A stretch of 64,000 nucleotides of DNA from Streptomyces sp. ISL-87 (GCF_018614095.1 NZ_JAGGOY010000047.1:17091-81090), one strand, 5' to 3'; positions 31,576-39,925 are shown, counted from the first letter of the stretch. Notes: a model not told the origin generated them from the sequence alone. Program-made: numbers and translations.

Positions 31576-31896
31576 CGGGAAGGTTGTGTCTTCCTTGCTG
31601 GCTAGGCCCTCGGTCGGGATTGCGAGTCCCGCCGGGGGCCGAGGTATGTCTGGAGTTGTCGCGGCGAGCGTATGCCAGACAACCCCCCACCAAGCCAGCC
31701 CAGTTGGCGTAGTTCACCCATGTGAGCGACGGCCCCCCGACGGGAGGCTGGAGGGGTTTGGCAGGGTCCTTTGGGCGCGGTGGGGTTAGACGTATGGGGG
31801 ACCACGGTGAAGCACCGGCTGTGGCGGACGTTGACGTGGATGGCACCGGATCGGGGGGCCGCCCCACCGCATCGCGGCCCCCGCGACCCGGTGGAC
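31576..31896. other. Non-coding or decayed stretch in the tuf-rpsJ island
   Basis: No gene is supported here. Frames on both strands translate into unstructured, Arg/Pro/Gly-rich sequences. One minus-strand frame ends in a TAG overlapping the winged-helix gene start, but it shows no family character. The composition is less biased than in neighbouring operons, which fits decayed accessory DNA. Confidence 0.5.
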
Positions 31897-32163
31897 TCAG
31901 CCGCCGGGGCCGCCGACGAGCAGCTCTTTGCGACCGATCCGCCCGGCCCCGTCGCCGACGAGGGTGACCTTGGCGAGGGGCGCACGACGCCTGGTCTCCG
32001 GCCGGGGCGGATACCAGCGGAGCGCGGTCAGCCGCACCTCGACCCCTGGCACGCCGACGGCCCGGAACACCATTCCGACCTGCGCCTCGCCGGTGAAGCT
32101 CGCCGCGACGCACACCAGCTCATCTGCGGAACTCTTCGCGACCTGATACACGGACAGCCGCAC
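31897..32163 (-). CDS. Possible small hypothetical protein in the island
   Basis: This 88-codon minus-strand frame has ordinary protein composition (KSSADELVCVAASFTGEA, then VGVPGVEVRLTALRWYP). The frame stays open further upstream but offers no other good start, and the GGAGAAAGG box upstream is out of register with it. It lies downstream of the small immunity-like gene. It may be a real small gene, or the end of a frameshifted one. I do not recognise a family. Confidence 0.3.
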   Translation of the reverse strand: MRLSVYQVAKSSADELVCVAASFTGEAQVGMVFRAVGVPGVEVRLTALRWYPPRPETRRRAPLAKVTLVGDGAGRIGRKELLVGGPGG

Positions 32164-32233
32164 CGCGGTCGGCGGCGCGGGCTGCGTGTCGGCACAATCG
32201 GCGAGTTTTTCCTTTCTCCGAAGGACCAGTGCG

Positions 32234-32554
32234 CTAGTCGTTCAGGAGGTCGTGAAGGTAGTCGCCGAGTCCGCCTGGATGCGAGCTCGCATCGACTCCT
32301 CTCAGGTATGCGGCGATGTCGGAATCGAGAAACTCTGAGAGCTGTAGCAGGGCGTTCAGCTGGGCTTCCAGAGCGCCACTGTCCGTCTCCTGAGCTGCGC
32401 ATACGGTTAGTACGCCCGCCAGGAGTCCCCCAACTGCCGGCGAGCAGCCGCTGACCCAATCTGTCACTTCGTCTGCGGCGGTCTGGCGCTGTTCGGCATT
32501 CAGATCCGTGGCCTGCCGGATGAAATGTAGAACCCTGCTGGAGGGGAGTGTCAT
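32234..32554 (-). CDS. Small acidic protein, probable immunity protein of an RHS-type toxin
   Basis: The 106-residue soluble acidic helical protein starts at ATG 32554 after AAAGGCG. Its segments include RQATDLNAEQRQTAADEVTD, LLAGVLTVCAAQETDSGALE and LLQLSEFLDSDIAAYLRG. It has no membrane segment or recognised domain. It directly follows, on the same strand, the end of a decayed RHS/YD-repeat gene, the usual place for the cognate immunity gene of a polymorphic toxin. It is intact while the toxin gene is broken. The immunity role is inferred from position only. Confidence 0.6.
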   Translation of the reverse strand: MTLPSSRVLHFIRQATDLNAEQRQTAADEVTDWVSGCSPAVGGLLAGVLTVCAAQETDSGALEAQLNALLQLSEFLDSDIAAYLRGVDASSHPGGLGDYLHDLLND

Positions 32555-32559
32555 CTCAC

Positions 32560-33650
32560 GCCTTTCTGCGTCGACAGCGGTGACGCGGGCCGCCGCGTCG
32601 AGGGTGAAGGTGCGGAGTCGTCGATGCCGGGCAGGTAGCGGTCGGCGCGGTAGCGCTCGCCGCGGCGCTGGTGCGGCCGGTCTGGGGCGGTGCGTACGTC
32701 GTGGAGCCGGCGGACGTCGTCTTGCGGAGGACCTGGCCGAGCACGTTGCGGGCGTAGGAGACGGCCTCGCCCAGCGTGTTCGTGTAAGAGGTCAGTGAGC
32801 CCGCCGCGTCGTAGGACGCGGGCGTCGTAGTCCGTTCCCCCGAGGCCGGATGGCCCGCCGGATCGTAGGCTAACTCCAGTTCAGGCATTGGGGGTTGGTG
32901 ACCTCCGTCAGGCGGAGCTCCGTGTCGTGGGTGAAGGTGTGACGGGCGACGTCCGGGCCCGTTAGGGCGACGAGGAGAGCGACGTCGCCGTACCGGGAGA
33001 GCGTCACACCGCCCACCGCGTCACGGCGCAGGAGGCGGCCCTCCACGCTCCAGGGCGCGGGGTGCTGTCGGGGTCGGTGATGGCGATCGGGCGGCCCAAG
33101 GCGTCGCGGGTGGACGTCGTCGTCGCGCCCAGACCGGCCGGCCGGTTCCGGAGGTCGTGTGGCCGAGGGTGTTCGTCAGGGATGCCAGGTGACCGCGTGC
33201 GGCGTGGGCGAATCGGTTCGTGGCGCCTGACGGGCCCGTCAGGGAGGTGCGGGCTGCCCTGGGCGTCGTATGTCTGGGGGGCCGTTGTGCCGTCCGGGTG
33301 CAGGACGAGGGTCGGCAGGCCCAGGGCCTCGTACTCCGCCCGCGAGACGCGGGCGTCCGGGCGGGTCGACGAGGTCGGGCGGCCGTCCTCGTCGTACGAC
33401 GGGCGGACCCTGCGGCCCAGGGGATCCGTACAGGGCAGGAGGCGGCGGCTGTACCGGTGTACCGCTCGCACTCGGAGCGCGTCGTCGCGTCGGTGGGGCC
33501 GGCTTTCGTGGTGATCCGCGTGCGGTCAGTGATCACGTACTGCGTGCGGTCGCCGAAGGAAGCCGTGTGGGTGGTGAGGCCGTCCTCGTGGGCGAACCGG
33601 ACGTTCAGGTGATCGTTGGCGCCGGAGAAGGCTGCCGGACCGTGGCGCGG
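32560..33650 (-). pseudogene. RHS/YD-repeat protein relic with multiple frameshifts
   Basis: Reading the minus strand from high to low coordinates, pieces of YD repeats appear in changing frames. These include FAHEDGLTTHTASFGDRTQY (~33590), DPLGRRVRPSYDEDGRPT (~33430), TGPSGATNRFAHAARGHLAS (~33230) and TTSTRDALGRPIAITDPDS (~33110). Further pieces are LSRYGDVALLVALTGPDVAR then HTFTHDTELRLTEVTNPQ (~32990-32890), and YDAAGSLTSYTNTLGEAVSY (~32800). At least five frame changes separate them, and the N-terminal secretion part is absent. Intact RHS proteins are large secreted toxins used against competitors; this copy cannot make one. The downstream immunity-like gene remains. Confidence 0.85.
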
Positions 33651-33704
33651 GTCGTGGTGCGGTCCTGGTGAGGCCCCGCATGGGATACCGGGGGATGGCG
33701 CAGT

Positions 33705-33732
33705 TTGACGTGTCCGCGCGGCGGGGTATTGT
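33705..33732 (+). promoter_or_regulatory. Candidate S10-operon promoter
   Basis: TTGACG (33705-33710) and TATTGT (33727-33732) have a 16-bp spacer. Transcription would start near 33739. Other weaker boxes occur downstream, so more than one start is possible. Confidence 0.6.
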
Positions 33733-34028
33733 TCTGCGCCCGATTGGCGCAGTACGTGTCTTGTATGGCAGACTACTCAAGTTGCTCGGTTGAGTGCCGA
33801 TGCTGCGCGCCTCCCGCCGGGAGGACCGGAAGCGAGTCCCACAGTACTCGTCGCCTCTATCTGTCCCTCGGGGCAGCAATGGGGGCGGACGTACGGGAAT
33901 CTTCTGGGAAGTGTCAGCAGGGCGCCGACCAGGCACCCGGTGGGTGTTTCTCCCCCGAAGCGCGGTCCTGGGACCGCACCCCCTTGGATGAGGGAATTTC
34001 CGTATGGGAATTTTCTGTAGAGGGAGTG

Positions 34029-34053
34029 CGACACGCCCGACCGCGTGGGTCGG
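34029..34053 (+). promoter_or_regulatory. Leader hairpin shared by rpsL and rpsJ, copy 2
   Basis: The segment is identical to 26194-26218 at 24 of 25 positions and has the same CCGACC/GGTCGG stem and GCGTG loop. It ends 75 nt before the rpsJ ATG. See the rpsL copy for the likely role. Confidence 0.7.
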
Positions 34054-34128
34054 AGGGAAGCGGTGGAGAGATCCACAGCCACCCGGGAGCCAGAGCGTTT
34101 CCACAACAGACAGGACTACGGAGTAGCC

Positions 34129-34437
34129 ATGGCGGGACAGAAGATCCGCATCCGGCTCAAGGCCTACGACCACGAGGTCATCGATTCGTCGGCGAAGAAG
34201 ATCGTCGAGACGGTGACGCGCACTGGTGCGTCGGTCGCGGGCCCGGTGCCGCTGCCCACTGAGAAGAACGTGTACTGCGTCATCAAGTCGCCGCACAAGT
34301 ACAAGGACTCGCGCGAGCACTTCGAGATGCGCACGCACAAGCGCCTGATCGACATCCTCGACCCGACGCCCAAGACCGTTGACTCGCTGATGCGCCTGGA
34401 CCTTCCGGCCGGCGTTGACATCGAGATCAAGCTCTGA
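34129..34437 (+). CDS. rpsJ: 30S ribosomal protein uS10
   Basis: The 102-residue S10 sits in the 30S head and is also NusE, the NusG-KOW/NusB partner in antitermination. ATG 34129 follows GGAG and gives the family start MAGQKIRIRLKAYDHEVID; the longer frame is leader. The tRNA-adjacent loop around residues 45-60 is present. It is the first gene of an eleven-gene block to rpsQ without large gaps. Confidence 0.98.
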   Translation: MAGQKIRIRLKAYDHEVIDSSAKKIVETVTRTGASVAGPVPLPTEKNVYCVIKSPHKYKDSREHFEMRTHKRLIDILDPTPKTVDSLMRLDLPAGVDIEIKL

Positions 34438-34451
34438 GAGGCGTCGAGAAG

Positions 34452-35096
34452 ATGGCAAAGCAGATCAAGGGCGTCCTGGGCGAGAAGCTCGGCATGACCC
34501 AGGTCTGGGACGAGAACAACCGTGTCGTCCCGGTGACCGTTGTCAAGGCCGGGCCCTGCGTCGTTACCCAGGTCCGTACGAACGACATCGACGGCTACGA
34601 GTCGGTCCAGATCGCCTTCGGCGAGATCGACCCGCGCAAGGTGAACAAGCCCCTCAAGGGCCACTTCGCCAAGGCCGACGTGACCCCCCGCCGCCACCTG
34701 GTGGAGCTCCGCACCTCCGACGCCAGCGAGTACACGCTCGGCCAGGAGATCACTGCTGAGGTGTTCGAGTCCGGCGTCAAGGTTGACGTCACGGGCAACA
34801 GCAAGGGCAAGGGCTTCGCCGGTGTCATGAAGCGGCACAACTTCCGGGGCCTCGGCGCCGGTCACGGTGTGCAGCGCAAGCACCGCTCCCCCGGTTCGAT
34901 CGGTGGCTGCGCCACCCCTGGGCGTGTCTTCAAGGGCATGCGCATGGCCGGTCGTATGGGCAACGAGCGCGTCACCACCCAGAACCTGACCATCCACGCG
35001 GTTGACGCGGAGAAGGGTCTGCTCCTCATTAAGGGTGCGGTCCCCGGTCCGAACGGCGGCCTCGTCCTGGTCCGTACCGCGGCCAAGGGGGCTTGA
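34452..35096 (+). CDS. rplC: 50S ribosomal protein uL3
   Basis: The 214-residue L3 is an early assembly protein reaching the peptidyl-transferase centre. It starts MAKQIKGVLGEKLGMTQVWD, and the long loop with GAGHGVQRKHRSPGSIGGC (about residues 135-153) is conserved. It follows rpsJ by 14 nt and abuts rplD. Confidence 0.98.
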   Translation: MAKQIKGVLGEKLGMTQVWDENNRVVPVTVVKAGPCVVTQVRTNDIDGYESVQIAFGEIDPRKVNKPLKGHFAKADVTPRRHLVELRTSDASEYTLGQEITAEVFESGVKVDVTGNSKGKGFAGVMKRHNFRGLGAGHGVQRKHRSPGSIGGCATPGRVFKGMRMAGRMGNERVTTQNLTIHAVDAEKGLLLIKGAVPGPNGGLVLVRTAAKGA

Positions 35097-35100
35097 GGTA

Positions 35101-35760
35101 ATGAGCACCATTGACATCCTTTCGCCGGCAGGCGACAAGGCCGGTACCGTCGAGCTCCCCTCGGAGATCTTCGACGCGAAGACCAGCGTTCCGCTGATCC
35201 ACCAGGTCGTTGTCGCTCAGCTGGCAGCTGCCCGTCAGGGCACGCACAAGACCAAGCGTCGTGGCGAAGTCCGTGGTGGTGGCCGCAAGCCGTACCGCCA
35301 GAAGGGCACCGGCCGCGCGCGCCAGGGTTCGACCCGTGCGCCGCAGTTCGTCGGCGGTGGCGTCGTCCACGGCCCGCAGCCGCGTGACTACTCCCAGCGG
35401 ACCCCGAAGAAGATGAAGGCCGCCGCCCTCCGCGGTGCCCTCTCGGACCGTGCGCGTCACTCCCGCATCCACGTCGTCACCGGCGTGGTCGAGGGTGCCG
35501 CCTCCACGAAGGCCGCCAAGACGCTGTTCGGCAAGATCTCGGAGCGCAAGAACCTGCTCCTGGTCGTCGAGCGCGCCGACGAGGCCGCGTGGCTGTCCGC
35601 CCGCAACCTGCCCCAGGTTCACATCCTGGAGCCGGGCCAGCTGAACACGTACGACGTGATCGTCTCTGACGACGTGGTCTTCACTCAGGCCGCTTTCGAG
35701 TCCTTCGTGTCTGGCGCGCCTTCTGGCCGGAACGATGAGACCGAAGGGAGCGACGCCTGA
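35101..35760 (+). CDS. rplD: 50S ribosomal protein uL4
   Basis: The 219-residue L4 lines the exit tunnel through its basic loop, seen here as GGGRKPYRQKGTGRARQGST (about residues 60-79). In E. coli L4 also represses the S10 operon; whether this occurs in Streptomyces is not shown by sequence. The start is ATG 35101, 4 nt after rplC; the TGA overlaps the rplW ATG. Confidence 0.98.
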   Translation: MSTIDILSPAGDKAGTVELPSEIFDAKTSVPLIHQVVVAQLAAARQGTHKTKRRGEVRGGGRKPYRQKGTGRARQGSTRAPQFVGGGVVHGPQPRDYSQRTPKKMKAAALRGALSDRARHSRIHVVTGVVEGAASTKAAKTLFGKISERKNLLLVVERADEAAWLSARNLPQVHILEPGQLNTYDVIVSDDVVFTQAAFESFVSGAPSGRNDETEGSDA

Positions 35761-36083
35761 TGTCTGAGGCGACCGTTACCAGCAAGACCTTCACTGACCC
35801 GCGCGACCTGCTGATCAAGCCGGTTGTCTCGGAGAAGAGCTACGCGCTGCTGGACGAGAACAAGTACACGTTCATCGTCGCGCCCGGCGCCAACAAGACC
35901 CAGATCAAGCAGGCCGTCGAGGCGGTCTTCTCGGTCAAGGTCACCGGGGTCAACACGATCAACCGTCAGGGTAAGCGCAAGCGCACCAAGACCGGTTTCG
36001 GCAAGCGTGCCAACACCAAGCGCGCCATCGTGACCCTCGCTGAGGGCGACCGAATCGACATCTTCGGCGGCCAGGCCTCCTAA
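35760..36083 (+). CDS. rplW: 50S ribosomal protein uL23
   Basis: The 107-residue L23 stands at the tunnel exit and docks trigger factor and SRP. Its ATG shares the A of the rplD stop (TGATG), with GGGAG upstream, so translation is coupled. RDLLIKPVVSEKSYALLDEN near residues 18-37 is typical of the family. Confidence 0.98.
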   Translation: MSEATVTSKTFTDPRDLLIKPVVSEKSYALLDENKYTFIVAPGANKTQIKQAVEAVFSVKVTGVNTINRQGKRKRTKTGFGKRANTKRAIVTLAEGDRIDIFGGQAS

Positions 36084-36123
36084 CGGAGTCCTGAGTCGTC
36101 CGGAATCGGACGAGGACTGAGAA

Positions 36124-36960
36124 ATGGGTATCCGCAAGTACAAGCCGACGACCCCGGGCCGTCGTGGCTCCAGCGTCGCCGACTTTGTCGAGATCACGCG
36201 GTCCACGCCGGAGAAGTCGCTGGTTCGCCCGCTGCACAGCAAGGGCGGCCGTAACAACACCGGTCGGATCACCGTTCGCCACCAGGGTGGTGGACACAAG
36301 CGCGCCTACCGCGTGATCGACTTCCGTCGTCACGACAAGGACGGCGTGCCGGCCAAGGTCGCGCACATCGAGTACGACCCCAACCGCACCGCGCGCATCG
36401 CGCTCCTGCACTACGCGGACGGCGAGAAGCGCTACATCATCGCTCCCCGCGGTCTGAACCAGGGCGACCGGATTGAGAACGGCCCCACGGCCGACATCAA
36501 GCCCGGTAACAACCTGGCCCTCCGCAACATCCCGGTCGGTACCACGATCCACGCGATCGAGCTCCGTCCCGGTGGTGGCGCGAAGTTCGCCCGTTCCGCG
36601 GGTGCCTCCGTGCAGCTGCTCGCGAAGGAGGGCACGATGGCCCACCTTCGTATGCCTTCCGGTGAGATCCGCCTGGTCGACGCGCGCTGCCGCGCGACCG
36701 TCGGTGAGGTCGGCAACGCCGAGCAGTCGAACATCAACTGGGGCAAGGCCGGCCGCATGCGCTGGAAGGGCGTTCGCCCGTCCGTCCGCGGTGTCGCGAT
36801 GAACCCGGTTGACCACCCGCACGGTGGTGGTGAGGGCAAGACCAGTGGTGGTCGCCACCCGGTCTCCCCGTGGGGTCAGAAGGAGGGTCGTACTCGCTCG
36901 CCGAAGAAGGCTTCGAGCAAGTACATCGTCCGCCGCCGCAAGACGAACAAGAAGCGCTAG
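36124..36960 (+). CDS. rplB: 50S ribosomal protein uL2
   Basis: The 278-residue L2 is needed for subunit association and peptidyl transfer. The conserved C-terminal part with GVAMNPVDHPHGGGEGKTSG (about residues 224-243) includes the histidine near the catalytic centre. It starts MGIRKYKPTTPGRRGSSVAD and lies 40 nt after rplW. Confidence 0.98.
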   Translation: MGIRKYKPTTPGRRGSSVADFVEITRSTPEKSLVRPLHSKGGRNNTGRITVRHQGGGHKRAYRVIDFRRHDKDGVPAKVAHIEYDPNRTARIALLHYADGEKRYIIAPRGLNQGDRIENGPTADIKPGNNLALRNIPVGTTIHAIELRPGGGAKFARSAGASVQLLAKEGTMAHLRMPSGEIRLVDARCRATVGEVGNAEQSNINWGKAGRMRWKGVRPSVRGVAMNPVDHPHGGGEGKTSGGRHPVSPWGQKEGRTRSPKKASSKYIVRRRKTNKKR

Positions 36961-36972
36961 GAGCGGGTTTAG

Positions 36973-37254
36973 ATGCCGCGCAGTCTCAAGAAGGGGCCCT
37001 TCGTCGACGACCACCTCGTAAAGAAGGTGGACGTCCAGAACGAAGCCGGCACCAAGAACGTCATCAAGACCTGGTCCCGTCGCTCGATGATCATCCCCAG
37101 CATGCTGGGTCACACCATCGCGGTGCACAACGGCAAGACCCACGTCCCGGTGTTCGTCACCGAGTCGATGGTCGGCCACAAGCTCGGCGAGTTCTCGCCG
37201 ACTCGCACCTTCCGCGGCCACGTCAAGGACGACCGGAAGTCGAAGCGCCGCTAA
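36973..37254 (+). CDS. rpsS: 30S ribosomal protein uS19
   Basis: The 93-residue S19 works with S13 in the 30S head near the A-site tRNA. It starts MPRSLKKGPFVDDHLVKKVD and shows the SRRSMIIPSMLGHTIAVHNG core. It follows rplB by 12 nt. Confidence 0.98.
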   Translation: MPRSLKKGPFVDDHLVKKVDVQNEAGTKNVIKTWSRRSMIIPSMLGHTIAVHNGKTHVPVFVTESMVGHKLGEFSPTRTFRGHVKDDRKSKRR

Positions 37255-37297
37255 AGGCGGGGTGGTAACGACTATGACTTACACCGAAGGGACAACC

Positions 37298-37645
37298 ATG
37301 GAAGCCAGGGCCCAGGCGCGGTACATCCGCGTCACGCCCATGAAGGCCCGCCGAGTGGTGGACCTTATCCGTGGCATGGATGCCACGGAGGCTCAGGCGG
37401 TCCTGCGTTTCGCCCCGCAGGCCGCGAGCGTGCCGGTTGGCAAGGTGCTTGACAGCGCCATTGCCAATGCCGCACACAACTACAACCACCCGGACGCCTC
37501 CACGCTGGTCATCAGCGAGGCGTTCGTGGACGAGGGCCCGACCCTGAAGCGGTTCCGTCCGCGTGCGCAGGGCCGTGCCTACCGGATCCGCAAGCGGACC
37601 AGCCACATCACCGTGGTCGTCAGCAGCAAGGAAGGTTCCCGGTAA
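37298..37645 (+). CDS. rplV: 50S ribosomal protein uL22
   Basis: The 115-residue L22 lines the tunnel at the macrolide region with its beta hairpin (EGPTLKRFRPRAQGRAYRI). ATG 37298 (MEARAQARYIRVTPMKARRV) is chosen because GAAGGGA lies just upstream and the length equals that of other Streptomyces L22 proteins; ATG 37274 would add eight residues. The TAA overlaps the rpsC ATG. Confidence 0.96.
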   Translation: MEARAQARYIRVTPMKARRVVDLIRGMDATEAQAVLRFAPQAASVPVGKVLDSAIANAAHNYNHPDASTLVISEAFVDEGPTLKRFRPRAQGRAYRIRKRTSHITVVVSSKEGSR

Positions 37646-38487
37646 TGGGCCAGAAGGTAAACCCGCACGGGTTCCGGCTCGGCATCACCACCGACTTCAA
37701 GTCGCGTTGGTACGCCGACAAGCTGTACAAGGACTACGTCAAGGAAGACGTCGCCATCCGTCGGATGATGACGTCCGGCATGGAGCGCGCCGGCATCTCG
37801 AAGGTTGAGATCGAGCGCACCCGTGACCGCGTGCGTGTGGACATCCACACCGCTCGTCCGGGCATCGTCATCGGCCGCCGTGGCGCCGAGGCCGACCGCA
37901 TCCGCGGTGACCTCGAGAAGCTCACGGGCAAGCAGGTCCAGCTGAACATCCTCGAGGTCAAGAACCCCGAGCTTGACGCTCAGCTGGTTGCCCAGGCCGT
38001 TGCCGAGCAGCTCTCCTCCCGCGTCTCCTTCCGTCGCGCCATGCGTAAGAGCATGCAGGGCACGATGAAGGCCGGCGCCAAGGGCATCAAGATCCAGTGT
38101 GGCGGCCGTCTCGGCGGCGCCGAGATGTCCCGGTCCGAGTTCTACCGCGAGGGTCGTGTGCCGCTGCACACGCTGCGCGCGAACGTGGACTACGGCTTCT
38201 TCGAGGCCAAGACCACCTTCGGCCGTATCGGCGTGAAGGTCTGGATCTACAAGGGCGACGTCAAGAACATCGCCGAGGTTCGCGCCGAGAACGCTGCGGC
38301 CCGTGCGGGTAACCGCCCGGCCCGTGGCGCGCAGGGCGCTGGCGACCGTCCCGCCGGCCGTGGTGGCCGTGGTGGCGAGCGCGGCGGCCGTGGTGGCCGC
38401 AAGCCGCAGCAGGCTGCTGGTGCCGAGGCCCCCAAGGCCGACGCTCCCGCCGCCGCTCCGGCCGAGAGCACCGGAACGGAGGCCTGA
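37645..38487 (+). CDS. rpsC: 30S ribosomal protein uS3
   Basis: The 280-residue S3 forms part of the mRNA entry helicase. The KH domain includes GIVIGRRGAEADRIRGDLEK (about residues 73-92). After residue ~210 comes a Gly/Arg/Ala-rich low-complexity tail (GGRGGERGGRGGRKPQQ), longer than in E. coli and common in Streptomyces. The start codon overlaps the rplV stop (TAATG). Confidence 0.98.
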   Translation: MGQKVNPHGFRLGITTDFKSRWYADKLYKDYVKEDVAIRRMMTSGMERAGISKVEIERTRDRVRVDIHTARPGIVIGRRGAEADRIRGDLEKLTGKQVQLNILEVKNPELDAQLVAQAVAEQLSSRVSFRRAMRKSMQGTMKAGAKGIKIQCGGRLGGAEMSRSEFYREGRVPLHTLRANVDYGFFEAKTTFGRIGVKVWIYKGDVKNIAEVRAENAAARAGNRPARGAQGAGDRPAGRGGRGGERGGRGGRKPQQAAGAEAPKADAPAAAPAESTGTEA

Positions 38488-38492
38488 CCGAC

Positions 38493-38912
38493 ATGCTGAT
38501 CCCTCGTAGGGTCAAGCACCGCAAGCAGCACCACCCCAAGCGCCGCGGTATGGCCAAGGGCGGTACTGAGGTCTCGTTCGGCGAGTACGGCATCCAGGCG
38601 CTGACCCCGGCGTACGTGACGAACCGCCAGATCGAGGCGGCTCGTATCGCGATGACCCGCCACATCAAGCGTGGCGGCAAGGTCTGGATCAACATCTACC
38701 CGGACCGCCCGCTCACGAAGAAGCCTGCCGAGACCCGCATGGGTTCCGGTAAGGGTTCTCCCGAGTGGTGGATCGCCAACGTGCACCCGGGTCGGGTCAT
38801 GTTCGAGCTGTCCTACCCGAACGAGAAGATTGCTCGTGAGGCGCTCACCCGCGCTGCTCACAAGCTTCCGATGAAGTGCCGGATTGTTCGGCGCGAGGCA
38901 GGTGAGTCGTGA
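38493..38912 (+). CDS. rplP: 50S ribosomal protein uL16
   Basis: The 139-residue L16 helps place A-site tRNA on the 50S subunit. It starts MLIPRRVKHRKQHHPKRRGM and includes RMGSGKGSPEWWIANVHPGR (about residues 81-100). ACGGAGG upstream overlaps the rpsC end. Its TGA shares a base with the rpmC start. Confidence 0.98.
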   Translation: MLIPRRVKHRKQHHPKRRGMAKGGTEVSFGEYGIQALTPAYVTNRQIEAARIAMTRHIKRGGKVWINIYPDRPLTKKPAETRMGSGKGSPEWWIANVHPGRVMFELSYPNEKIAREALTRAAHKLPMKCRIVRREAGES

Positions 38913-39136
38913 TGGCGACGGGAACCAAGGCGTCCGAGCTGCGTGAGCTCGGCAACGAGGAGCTCGTTGGCAAGCTGCGCGAGGCCAAGGAAGAGCTGTT
39001 CAAGCTGCGCTTCCAGGCGGCCACGGGTCAGCTGGAGAACAACGGCCGGCTCAAGTCCGTCCGTAAGGACATCGCTCGCATCTACACCCTGATGCACGAG
39101 CGTGAGCTCGGTATCGAGTCGGTGGAGAGCGCCTGA
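38912..39136 (+). CDS. rpmC: 50S ribosomal protein uL29
   Basis: The 74-residue helical-hairpin protein sits at the tunnel exit near L23. ATG 38912 overlaps the rplP stop as TGATG and gives the usual length; the adjacent GTG at 38909 would add one Met. The conserved core is KEELFKLRFQAATGQLENN. Confidence 0.95.
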   Translation: MATGTKASELRELGNEELVGKLREAKEELFKLRFQAATGQLENNGRLKSVRKDIARIYTLMHERELGIESVESA

Positions 39137-39417
39137 TGAGCGAGAAGAATGTGACTGAGAAGACCGAGCGCGGTTTCCGCAAGACCCGTGAGGGTCTGGT
39201 CGTCAGCGACAAGATGGACAAGACCGTCGTCGTCGCCGTTGAGGACCGCGTGAAGCACGCCCTGTACGGCAAGGTCATCCGCCGTACGAACAAGCTCAAG
39301 GCTCACGACGAGCAGAACGCTGCCGGCGTCGGCGACCGCGTCCTCATCATGGAGACGCGTCCGCTGTCGGCGAGCAAGCGCTGGCGCATCGTCGAGATCC
39401 TCGAGAAGGCCAAGTAA
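39136..39417 (+). CDS. rpsQ: 30S ribosomal protein uS17
   Basis: The 93-residue OB-fold protein is an early 16S rRNA binder. The ATG overlaps the rpmC stop (TGATG). The core GLVVSDKMDKTVVVAVEDRV is near residues 21-40. It is followed by a 137-nt spacer rich in hairpins before rplN, a break between the S10 and spc blocks. Confidence 0.98.
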   Translation: MSEKNVTEKTERGFRKTREGLVVSDKMDKTVVVAVEDRVKHALYGKVIRRTNKLKAHDEQNAAGVGDRVLIMETRPLSASKRWRIVEILEKAK

Positions 39418-39423
39418 GGAAAT

Positions 39424-39522
39424 TCGCGCAAGCGAATTCCAATAGTCAAGGCCTGAGGGGTTTCCCTCAGGTTCGTTCCGCCAGGCTCGGTGGGGGCTGC
39501 CGCTCTTCGGAGTGAAGCCCCC
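39424..39522 (+). other. Hairpin-rich spacer between rpsQ and rplN
   Basis: Three stems follow one another: AATTCGC/GCGAATT with loop GCAA, CCTGAGGG/CCCTCAGG with loop GTTT (39452-39471), and GGGGGCT/AGCCCCC (39492-39522). None has a long U-tract. Together they may attenuate or process the transcript at the S10-spc junction. Confidence 0.6.
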
Positions 39523-39554
39523 GCCGGGAACCGGCAGACAATCAGGAGATAGAC

Positions 39555-39923
39555 GTGATCCAGCAGGAGTCGCGACTGCGTGTCGCCGACAACACTGGTG
39601 CCAAGGAGATCCTTTGCATCCGTGTTCTCGGTGGTTCCGGTCGCCGCTACGCGGGCATCGGTGACGTCATCGTCGCCACCGTCAAGGACGCGATCCCCGG
39701 TGGCAACGTGAAGAAGGGTGACGTCGTCAAGGCGGTCATCGTTCGCACCGTCAAGGAGCGCCGCCGCCAGGACGGCTCGTACATCCGCTTCGACGAGAAC
39801 GCCGCTGTCATTCTCAAGAACGACGGCGACCCTCGTGGCACCCGTATCTTCGGCCCCGTGGGCCGTGAGCTGCGCGAGAAGAAGTTCATGAAGATCATCT
39901 CGCTCGCGCCGGAGGTGCTGTAA
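39555..39923 (+). CDS. rplN: 50S ribosomal protein uL14
   Basis: The 122-residue L14 forms an intersubunit bridge and is a docking site of silencing factor RsfS. GTG 39555 follows AGGAGA. It starts MIQQESRLRVADNTGAKEIL, and the family pattern is clear throughout. It is the first gene of the spc block; rplX follows after 2 nt. Confidence 0.98.
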   Translation: MIQQESRLRVADNTGAKEILCIRVLGGSGRRYAGIGDVIVATVKDAIPGGNVKKGDVVKAVIVRTVKERRRQDGSYIRFDENAAVILKNDGDPRGTRIFGPVGRELREKKFMKIISLAPEVL

Positions 39924-39925
39924 GC

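Larger units (their letters stand above)
33651..34128 (+). other. Promoter and long leader region of the S10 operon
   Basis: No gene is supported. The interval holds a promoter at 33705-33732 and about 390 nt of leader RNA. Hairpins in it include ACTCAA/TTGAGT (33775-33795), CACCC/GGGTG followed by TTT (about 33934-33950), GCGGTCC/GGACCGC (about 33962-33977) and the element shared with rpsL at 34029-34053. The structure-rich leader suggests post-transcriptional control of the S10 operon. Confidence 0.6.

Noticed and set aside
31600..31645. tRNA 3'-end fragment as an attachment site in the island
   Set aside because: A GGGATTGCGAGTCCCGCC-like segment vaguely resembles a T-arm, but no acceptor stem or matching tRNA gene is present in the window.
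31771..32454. Plus-strand frame of 227 codons in the tuf-rpsJ island
   Set aside because: The composition is random-like, there is no ribosome-binding site, and it runs antisense to the more protein-like small minus-strand frames.
33062..33671. Plus-strand frames over the RHS relic
   Set aside because: YD-repeat pieces are readable only on the minus strand. The plus-strand translations have no family character.
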